Source of the DNA: JAEUWI01 sp942492815
GTDB taxonomy: Bacteria > Hydrogenedentota > Hydrogenedentia > Hydrogenedentales > JAEUWI01
Direction of reading: 5' to 3'
Length of the DNA: 64,000 nt
NCBI GenBank assembly: GCA_942492815.1
Contig: OW818658.1
Coordinates: 5,890,001-5,954,000, forward strand
Part shown: positions 43,821 through 54,386 of the stretch, one piece after another
How positions within the stretch are numbered: the first letter of the stretch is position 1
Layout of the letters: each line of letters starts with the position of its first letter
The notes under the pieces: generated by a model
What the model saw: only the letters and a program-made list of their open reading frames with translations
The model's database searches: none
Told to the model about the DNA's origin: nothing
Program-made: the position numbers and the translations under genes

Positions 43821-45209
43821 ATGAGACCCAAGACTGTTGCATTGAAGAGCACACCATCACCCAAACCCCAATCCATTCTGGTGGCCTGTGCCAACGCGGA
43901 CTATGGCCATACCGTCGCCCACTTCCTTAGCGCCGGAAGTCGAACGCCCCAGCGCTGCCACGACGCACCCGGGGTGTTGCGTCTCGTAAGCCGACAGGAT
44001 TTTGAGATTATCATCCTGGATTTGGAGTTGAATCAGGACCACGGGGTGGACTTGGTCTCGTTTATACGTGAACAAAGCCCGAACGCCCGCCTGATCTTAC
44101 TCTTCGATATCGATCACGTTGAGCGGGCCCTCGAGGGGGTGCGGCAGGGAGCCTTCTTCTACCTCCCCAAGTCCAGCCCGCCCTCCGACGTGGCCCTCGT
44201 CGTGGCCAAGGCGGGTCAACTCCAGTCCATCGCCACCACGGCGGACCGCTATGAACAGGGCATGGTGGAGGAGCTCGCGGGCAACAGCCCCGCCATGCAA
44301 CGGGTCATCCGGCTCCTCCAGAAGGTCGCCCCCACCGATGGCACCGTGCTCCTCCTCGGCGAAAGCGGCACGGGCAAGGAAGTCCTGGCCAACGCGGTCC
44401 ACCGCCTGAGCACGCGGAAGGACAAGCCCTTTGTGGCCATTAACTGTGCCGCCCTGCCCGAGGCCCTGCTGGAAAGCGAGATGTTTGGCCATGTAAAGGG
44501 GGCCTTCACGGGGGCCAACCAGGACAAGATCGGCCTCTTCGAAGAGGCCAATGGCGGCACCATCTTCCTGGACGAAATCGGCGACATGGCCCCCGTCACC
44601 CAGGCCAAGCTGTTACGCGTGCTGCAAAACGGCGAAATCCGCCGCGTAGGCGCAAGCGTCTCCACCCGGGTGAACGTTCGGATTGTTGCGGCTACCAACC
44701 GGGATCTGGTGCGGGCGGTAGAAGAAGACCGCTTCCGCGAGGACCTCTATTTTCGCCTCAATGTCGTCCAGATCCGCATTCCCCCGCTCCGGGAGCGCAT
44801 GGAAGCCCTCCCCAGCCTGATCCGGCACTTTATCAAGCTCGCCAACAACCGCTACGGGAAACAGGTGATCGGTATTGACGATCACACCCGGGGCCTGCTG
44901 GCCCACTACGAATTCCCCGGCAACGTGCGGGAACTCGAGACCATCATCGCCCACGCCGTCATCATGGCCGACGGCCCCCACATCCGCGCGGTCGATCTGC
45001 CCGACCAGGTCCAGTTCGGCATCAAACCCCGCCTGCGCATCGCCCACCAGGCGGAGCGCAGCGTTATGACCCTGGTGGAACTGGAGAAGAACCACATCCA
45101 GACCACGCTGGAGTCGCTCAAGGGTAACCAGACCAAAGCCGCAAAGCTCCTGGGGATCTCGCGGTCGACCTTGTGGCGAAAAATGAAGGAATACGGGCTG
45201 GAGGGCTGA
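43821..45209 (+). CDS. Sigma-54-dependent response regulator (NtrC family)
   Basis: A 462-residue transcription activator. The receiver (about 15-130) keeps the phospho-acceptor region (IIILDLELNQDHG) and the KS pair in FFYLPKSSPP. The acidic pair that normally opens the domain is replaced (ILVACANADYG), so phosphorylation may be altered. The AAA domain has Walker A GESGTGKE, the sigma-54 contact loop ESEMFGHVKGAFTGANQ with intact GAFTGA, Walker B GGTIFLDEIGD and an R-finger region (FREDLYFRLNVVQI). The C-terminal Fis-type helix-turn-helix is NQTKAAKLLGISRSTLWRKMKEYGL. The ATG at 43821 is chosen; one at 43812 is possible. It diverges from the kinase operon and could be a target of those kinases. 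Confidence 0.93.
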   Translation: MRPKTVALKSTPSPKPQSILVACANADYGHTVAHFLSAGSRTPQRCHDAPGVLRLVSRQDFEIIILDLELNQDHGVDLVSFIREQSPNARLILLFDIDHVERALEGVRQGAFFYLPKSSPPSDVALVVAKAGQLQSIATTADRYEQGMVEELAGNSPAMQRVIRLLQKVAPTDGTVLLLGESGTGKEVLANAVHRLSTRKDKPFVAINCAALPEALLESEMFGHVKGAFTGANQDKIGLFEEANGGTIFLDEIGDMAPVTQAKLLRVLQNGEIRRVGASVSTRVNVRIVAATNRDLVRAVEEDRFREDLYFRLNVVQIRIPPLRERMEALPSLIRHFIKLANNRYGKQVIGIDDHTRGLLAHYEFPGNVRELETIIAHAVIMADGPHIRAVDLPDQVQFGIKPRLRIAHQAERSVMTLVELEKNHIQTTLESLKGNQTKAAKLLGISRSTLWRKMKEYGLEG

Positions 45210-45212
45210 GGC

Positions 45213-45638
45213 GTGACAGGGTTTTCCTACATTGAACCAGAAGTGGCGAGTAGCATGGTTGGAAGAACTCGTCTGGACATATCCGTCCATCCGCCGATCG
45301 TGCACGAATTGGAAATCGAGTTAGACTACTGGCCGTCCGGCGAAGTGCTGGAGGAATTTCCTTGTTTCTTCGTGGTTCCCCGCGTGCGAGTTGCGATAGA
45401 AGCCTCGAAACTGACCGGAGTCACTTTCCATGAAATGACGGTTTCACCATCGGACAACTACCGCGACCTTTACCCGAACCAACCCCTGCCGGTGTTGATC
45501 TGGATGAAGGTCCACGGCACCGCGGGACAGGATGACTTCGGAATTGCGAAAGATTTGCGGCTGGTTGTTTCGCGCGATGCGGAGCTGGTGCTACGAGGTT
45601 TCAACTTGAGCTTCGCGACGTTTGAGGAATATCCCTGA
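45213..45638 (+). CDS. Hypothetical protein
   Basis: A 141-residue protein with no family I recognise. It has no signal peptide or membrane segment and reads as a compact alpha/beta protein (LDISVHPPIVHELEIELDYW, then LPVLIWMKVHG and DLRLVVSRDAELVLRGFNLS). The GTG at 45213 lies three bases after the activator stop, so coupling is possible; an ATG at 45255 would shorten it by 14 residues. Size and beta-rich pattern resemble small immunity-type proteins, but nothing supports that beyond resemblance. Confidence 0.6.
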   Translation: MTGFSYIEPEVASSMVGRTRLDISVHPPIVHELEIELDYWPSGEVLEEFPCFFVVPRVRVAIEASKLTGVTFHEMTVSPSDNYRDLYPNQPLPVLIWMKVHGTAGQDDFGIAKDLRLVVSRDAELVLRGFNLSFATFEEYP

Positions 45639-45716
45639 GATCGGACCTATTCTTCAGGCGCGCGGGGCAGAGAAGTCGCAATATGTTGCCGCAAACCAAA
45701 CATCCGAGTATTCAAA

Positions 45717-46031
45717 TTAGCACGGTTTGGTTTTGCCGACTTGAAGCAATAGGTAGGCCGGTTCGGTTCCCACCGAATCAAACGAAGCTGGACAGATGTG
45801 GCGGATGTATGCGGAGACCGGTTCCCCATAGATTTCACACAATCGCCAATAGAGTGTGAAATAGTCTTCCGCATCCGCGACAATTTCTTCATTTCGTATT
45901 GCCACAAATCGTCCCGAGAAATCGCGCAACAGATGTTCCTTGTTGCGCAGAAAAAATTCAGCATCTGCTACGGGATCGAAGTCGGTGACTTCTTTCGTTG
46001 GTCTTGTTGCTATTGTTGCGTTCGGTTCCAT
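45717..46031 (-). CDS. Small protein resembling DUF5678
   Basis: A 104-residue protein whose middle (AEFFLRNKEHLLRDFSGRFVAIRNEEIVADAEDYFTLYWRLCEIYG) has the pattern of DUF5678-type proteins: a helix, then an F/Y-x-G-x-x-VAI strand, then a helix. No function is known for that family. It is divergent from a retropepsin-like gene at 46266; small proteins of this type often neighbour aspartyl-protease-like genes in environmental bacteria, as far as I recall. Local GC is lower than in the flanks. Confidence 0.6.
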   Translation of the reverse strand: MEPNATIATRPTKEVTDFDPVADAEFFLRNKEHLLRDFSGRFVAIRNEEIVADAEDYFTLYWRLCEIYGEPVSAYIRHICPASFDSVGTEPAYLLLQVGKTKPC

Positions 46032-46265
46032 GCCTTAAGTGTACATCAATTTCGTACCGCTGACAATGGCGTGTCGCGGCCATTCTTGAGCTAAAGGTGC
46101 CAACGGCCAACTCCATCCGACATCGCATAAGTGTATACAAATAAATACGTTGCAAGGAACTTCGTTCGCAATCCTACTTTCGGGCTTGCGTCGGCCGTCG
46201 ATAACCGTGTAGTTTGGCTCCCGCACTCGCGACGGCATAGAGCTTGCGCGCCGGGAAGGGCTACA

Positions 46266-46736
46266 ATGACTCAGGAACCGTGGGGTATCTTTGCTCGTCG
46301 AAAATGGCGTACAAAGTTGCGCGCTTCCTTTCCTCAACCTGGGGGCGCTGTGATTTCATTCGAGTGGCCCCACGCCGTACTGGATACTGGCTCACCCGTA
46401 CATATTCTGCCGGGACGAGCGCCGTCCCTGACTGACGCGGGCGCTGCTCGCGCTTTAGGCTTGGTGGATATCACACTATATCGACCCGCACAATCCGAGC
46501 ATACTGTCATACGCCTTCCCCCCTCGGGACTATTTCCTATCCCGATAGGCGGTGTGGAGGGCTTACCGATGTTCCGATTTGAGTTTTGGGCTCGTATGCA
46601 AGCCGATGGTATCCCCAATATCGGGGATACGCCGTGCATAGTTATGGATACGCCCTTTCCCATCCTCAGTGTCGGCCAGTTGGTGGAGCACGGTGGTAGA
46701 TTCACATTCGAGCGCAATAGATTCTCTGTTCGATGA
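46266..46736 (+). CDS. Possible retropepsin-like aspartic protease
   Basis: A 156-residue protein with the aspartic-protease motif HAVLDTGSPVHILP near residue 38-51. Later strands (LFPIPIGGVEGLPMFRFEFWAR, then IVMDTPFPILSVGQLVEHGGRFTFER) fit the closing half of a retropepsin fold. The ATG at 46266 has GGAAGGG upstream. Bacterial retropepsin-like domains of this size are usually uncharacterised. It could also be an unrelated beta protein with a chance DTGS. The opposite-strand frame here is proline/serine-rich and not credible. Confidence 0.5.
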   Translation: MTQEPWGIFARRKWRTKLRASFPQPGGAVISFEWPHAVLDTGSPVHILPGRAPSLTDAGAARALGLVDITLYRPAQSEHTVIRLPPSGLFPIPIGGVEGLPMFRFEFWARMQADGIPNIGDTPCIVMDTPFPILSVGQLVEHGGRFTFERNRFSVR

Positions 46737-46960
46737 GTATCCTGCCGTGTGAGTTCCTCACTTTCATCGTGAATCCGTTCGTTGACCATCCCACGCCCCC
46801 TAAGCCCCCGCGCCGCGTTGACTTCCCGGATCCGCAACCCTATAATGAGGGGCAACTAATATTTCTGCTCCGGCATCAGGTATGTGAGAAGCAAGGATTC
46901 AGGTCAATACCCGGCCCGGCCTTCGGGTTTCCGGATATTTATTCATACGGTGATCTTTAA
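46733..46960 (+). CDS. Small open frame overlapping the retropepsin-like gene (doubtful)
   Basis: A 75-codon frame starts at an ATGA overlap with the preceding stop, the spacing used for coupled genes. The product is proline-rich at its middle and has no recognised features. It could be a real small gene or a decayed tail; I list it only because of the overlap. Confidence 0.2.
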   Translation: MSILPCEFLTFIVNPFVDHPTPPKPPRRVDFPDPQPYNEGQLIFLLRHQVCEKQGFRSIPGPAFGFPDIYSYGDL

Positions 46961-47100
46961 TGTCGTATCTTGTCATTCAGGCACGCAGCGCCAATTTTAC
47001 ACTCTGGACTGACAATCTGATCTAAATCCTTGCCTGTTCATAGCACCTTCCGCCGGTTGTTAATACTGTATAACCCTTTACAGGGCGGAGGTTTATGTAA

Positions 47101-48660
<1,560 letters not shown>

Positions 48661-48685
48661 GGGCTCCGGAGAGTATATTCTGCCT

Positions 48686-48720
48686 CACGGGCGCGCGCCG
48701 CAAGGCCGCGCCCGTGCTTT
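48686..48720 (+). terminator. Intrinsic-terminator-like hairpin after rny
   Basis: A perfect 10-bp stem CACGGGCGCG / CGCGCCCGTG with an 11-base loop is followed by CTTT, 25 bases after the rny stop. The T tract is short, so termination may be partial and ymdB may still be read through. Confidence 0.6.
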
Positions 48721-48800
48721 AGTCTAATCACGAAGGGCATTCTGGCCTGAGCAGACCCTTTTTTCCATCCAGGCGCTCCTACCATGGCGAATACGATCAA

Positions 48801-49598
48801 ATGAAACTGATTTTTATTGGCGATATTGTCGGCAAGCCCGGGCGGCAGATTGTGGCACAACGCATCCGCGAACTTCGCGAGGCCTGGCAGCCCGATCTCA
48901 TCCTGGCCAATGCCGAAAACGCGGCCGGCGGCCTGGGGGCAACCCCCGAGGTCATCGACGAGTTGAAAAGGCTCGGAATCGGCGGTTTCACCATGGGCAA
49001 TCACACCTGGCGCAAGAAAACGATTATTTCCGCCATGCCCGGCCTCCCCGAACTCGTGCGGCCCGCCAACTACCCTCCGGGTCTCCCCGGAAAAGGCGCC
49101 ACGGTGATCACCCTGCCCGACGGACGGAAGCTGGGCTTGCTCAACCTGATCGGCCGGATTTATATGGAGCCCTTCGACTGCCCCTTCCGCGCGGCCGATG
49201 CCCTGCTGCCGGAACTGCTCAAGGAAACCCGCACCATCCTGGTGGACATGCACGCCGAGGCTACCTCGGAGAAGATTGCCATGGGCTGGTACCTCGACGG
49301 GCGCTGCTCCGCCGTGGTGGGCACCCACACCCACGTGCAGACGGCCGACAACTGGATCATGCCCGGCGGCACGGCCTACATCACCGATGTGGGCATGTGT
49401 GGACCCATCCAGTCGGTTATCGGTACGGACAAGGATGTGGTGGTGCGGAAGTTCGTCTCCGGCATGCCGGAAAAGTTTGACGTGGCAACCGGCGCGGCCC
49501 TGCTGTCGGCGGTGGTGATCGAGATTGACGATGCCACGGGCCAGGCCCGTGCGATCGAGCGGATCCTGATCCGCGATGAAAAAGTGAAGAAGCATTGA
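48801..49598 (+). CDS. ymdB: YmdB-family metallophosphoesterase
   Basis: A 265-residue cytoplasmic binuclear-metal phosphodiesterase. Metal ligands are visible in FIGDIVGKPGR (Asp8), ANAENAAGG, GNHTW and GTHTHVQTADN. The full motif set and length match TIGR00282/YmdB, whose Bacillus member hydrolyses 2',3'-cyclic nucleotides and affects biofilm choices. The position directly after rny is the conserved neighbourhood. A 7-bp hairpin follows the stop codon. Confidence 0.93.
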   Translation: MKLIFIGDIVGKPGRQIVAQRIRELREAWQPDLILANAENAAGGLGATPEVIDELKRLGIGGFTMGNHTWRKKTIISAMPGLPELVRPANYPPGLPGKGATVITLPDGRKLGLLNLIGRIYMEPFDCPFRAADALLPELLKETRTILVDMHAEATSEKIAMGWYLDGRCSAVVGTHTHVQTADNWIMPGGTAYITDVGMCGPIQSVIGTDKDVVVRKFVSGMPEKFDVATGAALLSAVVIEIDDATGQARAIERILIRDEKVKKH

Positions 49599-49599
49599 C

Positions 49600-49618
49600 G
49601 GTCCCGACGCACGGGACC
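49600..49618 (+). other. Hairpin after ymdB
   Basis: A perfect 7-bp stem GGTCCCG / CGGGACC with a 5-base loop begins two bases after the ymdB stop. It has no T tract, so it may be a weak or Rho-assisted terminator, or an mRNA 3' end stabiliser, before smc. Confidence 0.35.
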
Positions 49619-49674
49619 CCTAAGATCCATTGTTCCATTCCTGGGAGCTTCCCAGTTCAACCAACGGTGATTTC

Positions 49675-52600
49675 ATGTACTTCAAACGCGTAGAAATGCT
49701 CGGGTTCAAGTCCTTCGCGGACAAGACCCACATCGATCTGGAATCGGGAACCACGGCCATCGTGGGGCCCAATGGTTGCGGCAAGAGCAATATCCTCGAC
49801 GCTCTGCGCTGGTGCCTGGGCGAACAAAGCGCCAAGGCCCTCCGCGGCAACCACATGCAGGATATTATCTTCAACGGCAGCGAGCAGCGGACGCCCATGG
49901 GCATGGCCGAGGTGACGCTGACTTTCGACAATGCCGACTCGAAGCTGCCCCTCGACTTCGCCGAAGTGCAGGTGACCCGCCGCGTCTACCGCTCGGGTGA
50001 AAGCGAATACCTGATCAACAAGGCCGCTTGCCGCCTCAAAGATGTCCAGGAACTTTTCATGGACACGGGTATCGGCACCAACGCCTATTCATTGATCGGC
50101 CAGGGCAAGATCAGCCTGGTGCTGAGTTCCAAGCCCGAAGACCGCCGATTCCTCTTTGAGGAGGCCGCCGGCATCATCAAGTACAAGGCGCGCAAGAAGG
50201 TGGCGATGCGCAAGCTCGACAACGCCGAGCAAAACCTGCTGCGCCTCACCGACATCATCGCCGAAGTGCAGCGCCAGATGCGCAACCTCAAGCGCCAGGT
50301 GAACGCCGCCATCCGCCACCGGGAACTGACCGATGCCCTGCGCGGCCTGGAAATCCGCAATGCGTGGCTCCACTTCAATGAGCTCAGCGGCCAGATCGAA
50401 GATTTGAAAGAGCGCTACACCGTGGCGGAGAAGGCCTACGAAAAGGCCTCGACCCAGACGGCGAAGATGGAGGCGCGCCAGGAAGAACTGGCGGTGAAAC
50501 GCGTGGAGCTGGAGCGCATGCTCATGGCCCGCCGCGAAGGCGAGTACCAGGTCGATTCCGAGATGGAAAAGATCGAAAGCGAAATCGCTCTCATCCGCAA
50601 GGAGATCGAATTTTCCAAGACCCAGTGCGCCCAGGCCGAGAAGGACAAGGAAGAATTCCTCAAACGAGCCGATAACGTCAAGGGCAGCCAGGGCGAGACC
50701 GGCAGCCGCTCCACGGAACTGACCCGGGAGATCGAGGGCACCGAGGCCGCGCTGAAGGCGAAACAGGCGGAATACGCCCAGGCCGAAACCGCCGTGACCG
50801 AGGCGGAGCAGCGCGTGGAATCCGCGCGGGCCCGCACGCTGGACACGATCAACACGCGCAACCGCACCCAGACCGAACTGGAGACGGTGGGCGTGAGCCT
50901 GCAGAACATCGACGATCAGCTTGAAGGTATCTTCGGCCGGCAGAAGGTGCAGAACACCCGCCACGAAGACCTTTCGACGCAGCTTCAGGAACGGCGCAAG
51001 GAAGAAAGCGAAGTCCAGAAGCAGCTCACCGAGACCGTGACCGATCGCAAGGGCGCCCAGGAAAAGCACCGGGGCATCTCCGAAGAGCTCAAGTCCGCCA
51101 ACGACGAGTGGCAGCAGCTCCGCGAGCAGAAGAGCAGCAAGGAAGCGCGCCTGAACTCCCTTCGCGAACTGCGTGACAACTATGAAGGCTTCGCGGTCGG
51201 CGTAAAGGCCATCATGAAGGCCCGCCAGCACGAGATGCCCGAAGTGGACGGTATCATCGGGCCCGTGGGCGACCTGCTCTCCACGGACAAGGAATACGGC
51301 AAGGCCATCGAAGCGGCCCTCGGCGGCAACATCAACAACATCATCTGCGATCACGCCGACGCCGCGAAATCCGCCATTGCCTTCCTCAAGAAGCACCGGG
51401 CGGGCCGCGTGACCTTCCTGCCGCTGGACACGATCCGCAGCAACAACCGGGACGACACGGACACCCTCCGGGGTTCCCACGGCGTCATCGGCAAGGCCAT
51501 CAACTACGTCCAGTGCGATGCGCGCATCATGCCCGCGCTTGAGTACCTGCTCTACAACACCATGATCGTCGAGACCATCGACGACGCGATTCGCATCGCC
51601 CGCTCCGAGCGCCGTTTCCCGCGCCTGGTCACGCTGGACGGTGACGTGGTGACGTCTTCCGGTGCCGTGACCGGCGGCCAGACGAAAAACGACAGCCAGG
51701 GCATGCTGGGTCGCAGCGCGGAGATCGAGGAACTCGAAGGCGCGGTGCAGAAGGCCGCGGGCCGCATCAATCTGCTCGTCCAGCAGGCGCAGCAGATGAC
51801 TGGTGCCCTGCAGGAACTGTCTAAGAAAGCCGCCACGCTGACCGAGCAGGAAGACGGCCTGCGCCAGCGCATGAATAAGGCCGGCGTGGAAATCGCGCGC
51901 CTGACGACGGAGCTCGACACGCTCACAAGCTCCGGCTCTCAGTTGGGCGAACAGCGCGATGGCCTGCTGGCCCAGCGCGAGGCTTTGGAAGCCCGGCGTA
52001 AGGAGGCCATGGAACGCATCTCCTCTATGGAGGGAGACGACGATCTCATCCAGCAGGAAACGTCTCAGGCCCAGGAAGACGCGGTGCAACGGCGCATCGC
52101 ACTGTCCACGTGTAGCGACGCCCTGGCGGAACTGCGCATCAAGCTGGCCTCCCTGACGCAAAGCCTTGAAGAAGCGGAGCGCAATCGAATGCGCGAAGCG
52201 CGCGAACACACAGAAGCCCTCGAAGAGGCCGCGCGGCGCGACAAAATGATCGAGACGTTGCAGTTCAAGGCCCGCGATCTGGAAGCGGGGATCGCCGATC
52301 ACCTCGAGCGCGCCAAGGCCCTTTCCGAAACGAAGGAAGAGGCCCACGACAAAGTGCTGGAGGCGCAAAAGGAGCACAACGGCCTGAACGAGGAGGCCGC
52401 AGGTCTCGCCCGCAGCCTGAAGGATCTCCGCATCGAGTCCACCAAGGGCCAGAAGGAGGTCCACGCCCTGGAACTCGAACTGACCCAGCGCGAGGATCGC
52501 ATCGCCTATCATCAGGAGCGGATCCTGACGGAGTACAACCTGGCCCTGGCCTCCCTCGACGAGAAGCAGGTGGGCACGGACGAATTTGACGAGAAAGAGC

Positions 52601-53259
52601 GCGAAAACCTGATCAAGGAGCACCGCAAGGACATCCAGCGCCTGGGTACGGTGAACCTCATGGCTATCGAGGAATACGAAGCGCTGGAGAAGCGCGACCA
52701 GTTCCTCTGCTCCCAGGAGGAAGACCTGCGCAAGGCCCGTGAAACGCTCCTGAGCGTGGTGGATCGCATCGACACCACCATCAAAGAACTCTTCATGGAC
52801 ACCTTCAAGACCGTGAGCGAGTGCTTCAAGAACTACTTCCGACGCCTCTTCAACGGCGGTCAGGCTCGAGTTTACCTGCTCAACGAAGACGACCCGCTGG
52901 AAAGCGGCATCGAGATCGAAGCGCGCCCCCCCGGAAAGAAGCCCCAGACCATTTCGCTCCTCTCCGGCGGCGAACAGGCCATGACCGCCATCGCACTGCT
53001 CTTCAGTATCTTCACCGCGAAGCCAAGCCCCTTCTGCGTGCTCGACGAAGTGGACGCGCCCCTGGACGACGCCAACGTGGGCCGCTTCCTGGAGCTCGTG
53101 AGCGAGTTCACGGACCAGAGCCAGTTCATCATCATCACGCACAACAAGCAGACCATGGCCAAGGCGGGCGCCATCTTCGGCGTGACGCAGCAGGAGCGCG
53201 GCGTATCTCAGTTGGTCTCGGTCAAATTTGAGGATGTCAAAGACGAAACCGCGGCATGA
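49675..53259 (+). CDS. smc: Chromosome segregation protein SMC
   Basis: A 1194-residue condensin ATPase of normal length. The N-terminal head has FKSFADKT and Walker A GPNGCGKSN (31-39). A coiled coil runs to about 500. The hinge covers about 510-670 (EGFAVGVKAIMKARQ, GPVGDLLSTDKEYGKAIEAALGG, VTLDGDVVTSSGAVTGGQ). The second coil returns to the C-terminal head with signature LLSGGEQAMTAIALLFSIF (near 1097) and Walker B FCVLDEVDAPLDDAN (near 1120). It extrudes DNA loops with ScpAB, which are not in the window. I chose the ATG at 49675 (MYFKRVEMLGFKSF), the conserved start; an upstream frame to 49630 is not supported. Its stop overlaps the glycosyltransferase start. Confidence 0.97.
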   Translation: MYFKRVEMLGFKSFADKTHIDLESGTTAIVGPNGCGKSNILDALRWCLGEQSAKALRGNHMQDIIFNGSEQRTPMGMAEVTLTFDNADSKLPLDFAEVQVTRRVYRSGESEYLINKAACRLKDVQELFMDTGIGTNAYSLIGQGKISLVLSSKPEDRRFLFEEAAGIIKYKARKKVAMRKLDNAEQNLLRLTDIIAEVQRQMRNLKRQVNAAIRHRELTDALRGLEIRNAWLHFNELSGQIEDLKERYTVAEKAYEKASTQTAKMEARQEELAVKRVELERMLMARREGEYQVDSEMEKIESEIALIRKEIEFSKTQCAQAEKDKEEFLKRADNVKGSQGETGSRSTELTREIEGTEAALKAKQAEYAQAETAVTEAEQRVESARARTLDTINTRNRTQTELETVGVSLQNIDDQLEGIFGRQKVQNTRHEDLSTQLQERRKEESEVQKQLTETVTDRKGAQEKHRGISEELKSANDEWQQLREQKSSKEARLNSLRELRDNYEGFAVGVKAIMKARQHEMPEVDGIIGPVGDLLSTDKEYGKAIEAALGGNINNIICDHADAAKSAIAFLKKHRAGRVTFLPLDTIRSNNRDDTDTLRGSHGVIGKAINYVQCDARIMPALEYLLYNTMIVETIDDAIRIARSERRFPRLVTLDGDVVTSSGAVTGGQTKNDSQGMLGRSAEIEELEGAVQKAAGRINLLVQQAQQMTGALQELSKKAATLTEQEDGLRQRMNKAGVEIARLTTELDTLTSSGSQLGEQRDGLLAQREALEARRKEAMERISSMEGDDDLIQQETSQAQEDAVQRRIALSTCSDALAELRIKLASLTQSLEEAERNRMREAREHTEALEEAARRDKMIETLQFKARDLEAGIADHLERAKALSETKEEAHDKVLEAQKEHNGLNEEAAGLARSLKDLRIESTKGQKEVHALELELTQREDRIAYHQERILTEYNLALASLDEKQVGTDEFDEKERENLIKEHRKDIQRLGTVNLMAIEEYEALEKRDQFLCSQEEDLRKARETLLSVVDRIDTTIKELFMDTFKTVSECFKNYFRRLFNGGQARVYLLNEDDPLESGIEIEARPPGKKPQTISLLSGGEQAMTAIALLFSIFTAKPSPFCVLDEVDAPLDDANVGRFLELVSEFTDQSQFIIITHNKQTMAKAGAIFGVTQQERGVSQLVSVKFEDVKDETAA

Positions 53260-54386
53260 GGGTCCTCCATCTCTTCAGCAACTGCAAATGGACAGGGCCG
53301 GCTGAGCCGGCCCTGAACCTTTGCCGCGCCTTGCGCGACGCGGGCGTGGAGACGGAGTTCGCGTGCGCGCCGGACGCGGGCAAGTCCATCAACATGGTGG
53401 TGGAGTCGGCCCGGGCACGGGGCCTGGAGCCTATCCTCGATTTTCACCTGCGCAAGCACCGCCATCCCTGGCACAACTTTCAAGATGTACGGGGGCTCCG
53501 GCGTTACCTGGCCGAGCACCCCTTCGATATCGTCCACTGTCATTTGGACAACGATCACGAAATCGCCGCGCGCGCCCTGCAAGGCAGCACCACCCCCCTG
53601 GTGCGCTCCAGCTATGAGGGCACGGGCCTCGAACGCAACGCACGCCGCCAGCGCATGCTCGCGCGAACGACGGCCCTGCTGGAGCCCTCCGAAATGGCCC
53701 TGCTCCACGACATTGCCGCCTTCGGGATCGCGCCGGACAAGACGGAAGTGGTGCCGGGGGCCATCGACATCGCGCGCTTCGATCCCGACCGTCCCCTGCC
53801 CGATGCACGCCCGAGACTGGGCCTTGCCGCCGATGCCTATGTCATTGGCATCGTCGCGCGCATGCAGACCCACCGCCACTTCGAGGATCTGCTCCAGGCG
53901 ATGCGGCGTGTGGTGGAGGCGCTGCCGGAAGCGCGGCTGGTGATTGTCGGTCGTGGCACCCACCAGGAAAAGGTCGCCATGGAGCCAGTGCGAAAGCTAG
54001 GCCTCGACGGGCGGGTAATTTTCACGGGCTATATCGAGGGTGATGACTTTGTGGCGGCGATCCAGGCGATGGATGTGGGGGTCTATCTCGTTCCCGGTAG
54101 CGATGGCACCTGCCGCGCAGCACGGGAGCTGCTCGCTATGGGGAAGCCGGTCGTGGTAGCGGATCGGGGCATGCTGAAGGAGATCGTGCCCGACGGAGAA
54201 GCGGGTATCGTGACGGACGGCAGCGTGGATGGGCTCGCGGTCGCGCTGCTGGCTCTCGGACGGGATGAGGAGCGGCGCGCGACACTGGCATCGGGTGCGC
54301 GAAGACTGGCGGGGACAAGGTATGCCCTGGGGCCACAGGCAGAGCAGGTTAAAGGGATCTATGAACGGATCCTGGGGCGGGGATAG
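53256..54386 (+). CDS. Family 4-type glycosyltransferase (GT-B fold)
   Basis: A 376-residue glycosyltransferase. The N-terminal domain opens with VLHLFSNCKWTGPAEPALNLCRAL. The C-terminal nucleotide-sugar domain has GIVARMQTHRHFEDLLQA, ARLVIVGRGTH, VIFTGYIEGDDFVAAIQAMDVGVYLVPGSDGTCRAARELLAMGKPVV and GEAGIVTDG. The usual E-x7-E motif appears as a variant without a first glutamate in that loop. It probably transfers a sugar to a lipid or polysaccharide acceptor. The ATG overlaps the smc stop by four bases (ATGA), so the two are coupled despite unrelated functions. Substrate unknown. Confidence 0.9.
   Translation: MRVLHLFSNCKWTGPAEPALNLCRALRDAGVETEFACAPDAGKSINMVVESARARGLEPILDFHLRKHRHPWHNFQDVRGLRRYLAEHPFDIVHCHLDNDHEIAARALQGSTTPLVRSSYEGTGLERNARRQRMLARTTALLEPSEMALLHDIAAFGIAPDKTEVVPGAIDIARFDPDRPLPDARPRLGLAADAYVIGIVARMQTHRHFEDLLQAMRRVVEALPEARLVIVGRGTHQEKVAMEPVRKLGLDGRVIFTGYIEGDDFVAAIQAMDVGVYLVPGSDGTCRAARELLAMGKPVVVADRGMLKEIVPDGEAGIVTDGSVDGLAVALLALGRDEERRATLASGARRLAGTRYALGPQAEQVKGIYERILGRG

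Noticed and set aside
50089..53142. 1017-codon minus-strand frame over smc
   Set aside because: It is the mirror of the SMC coding frame. The SMC motifs are complete on the plus strand, and the antisense product has no domain.
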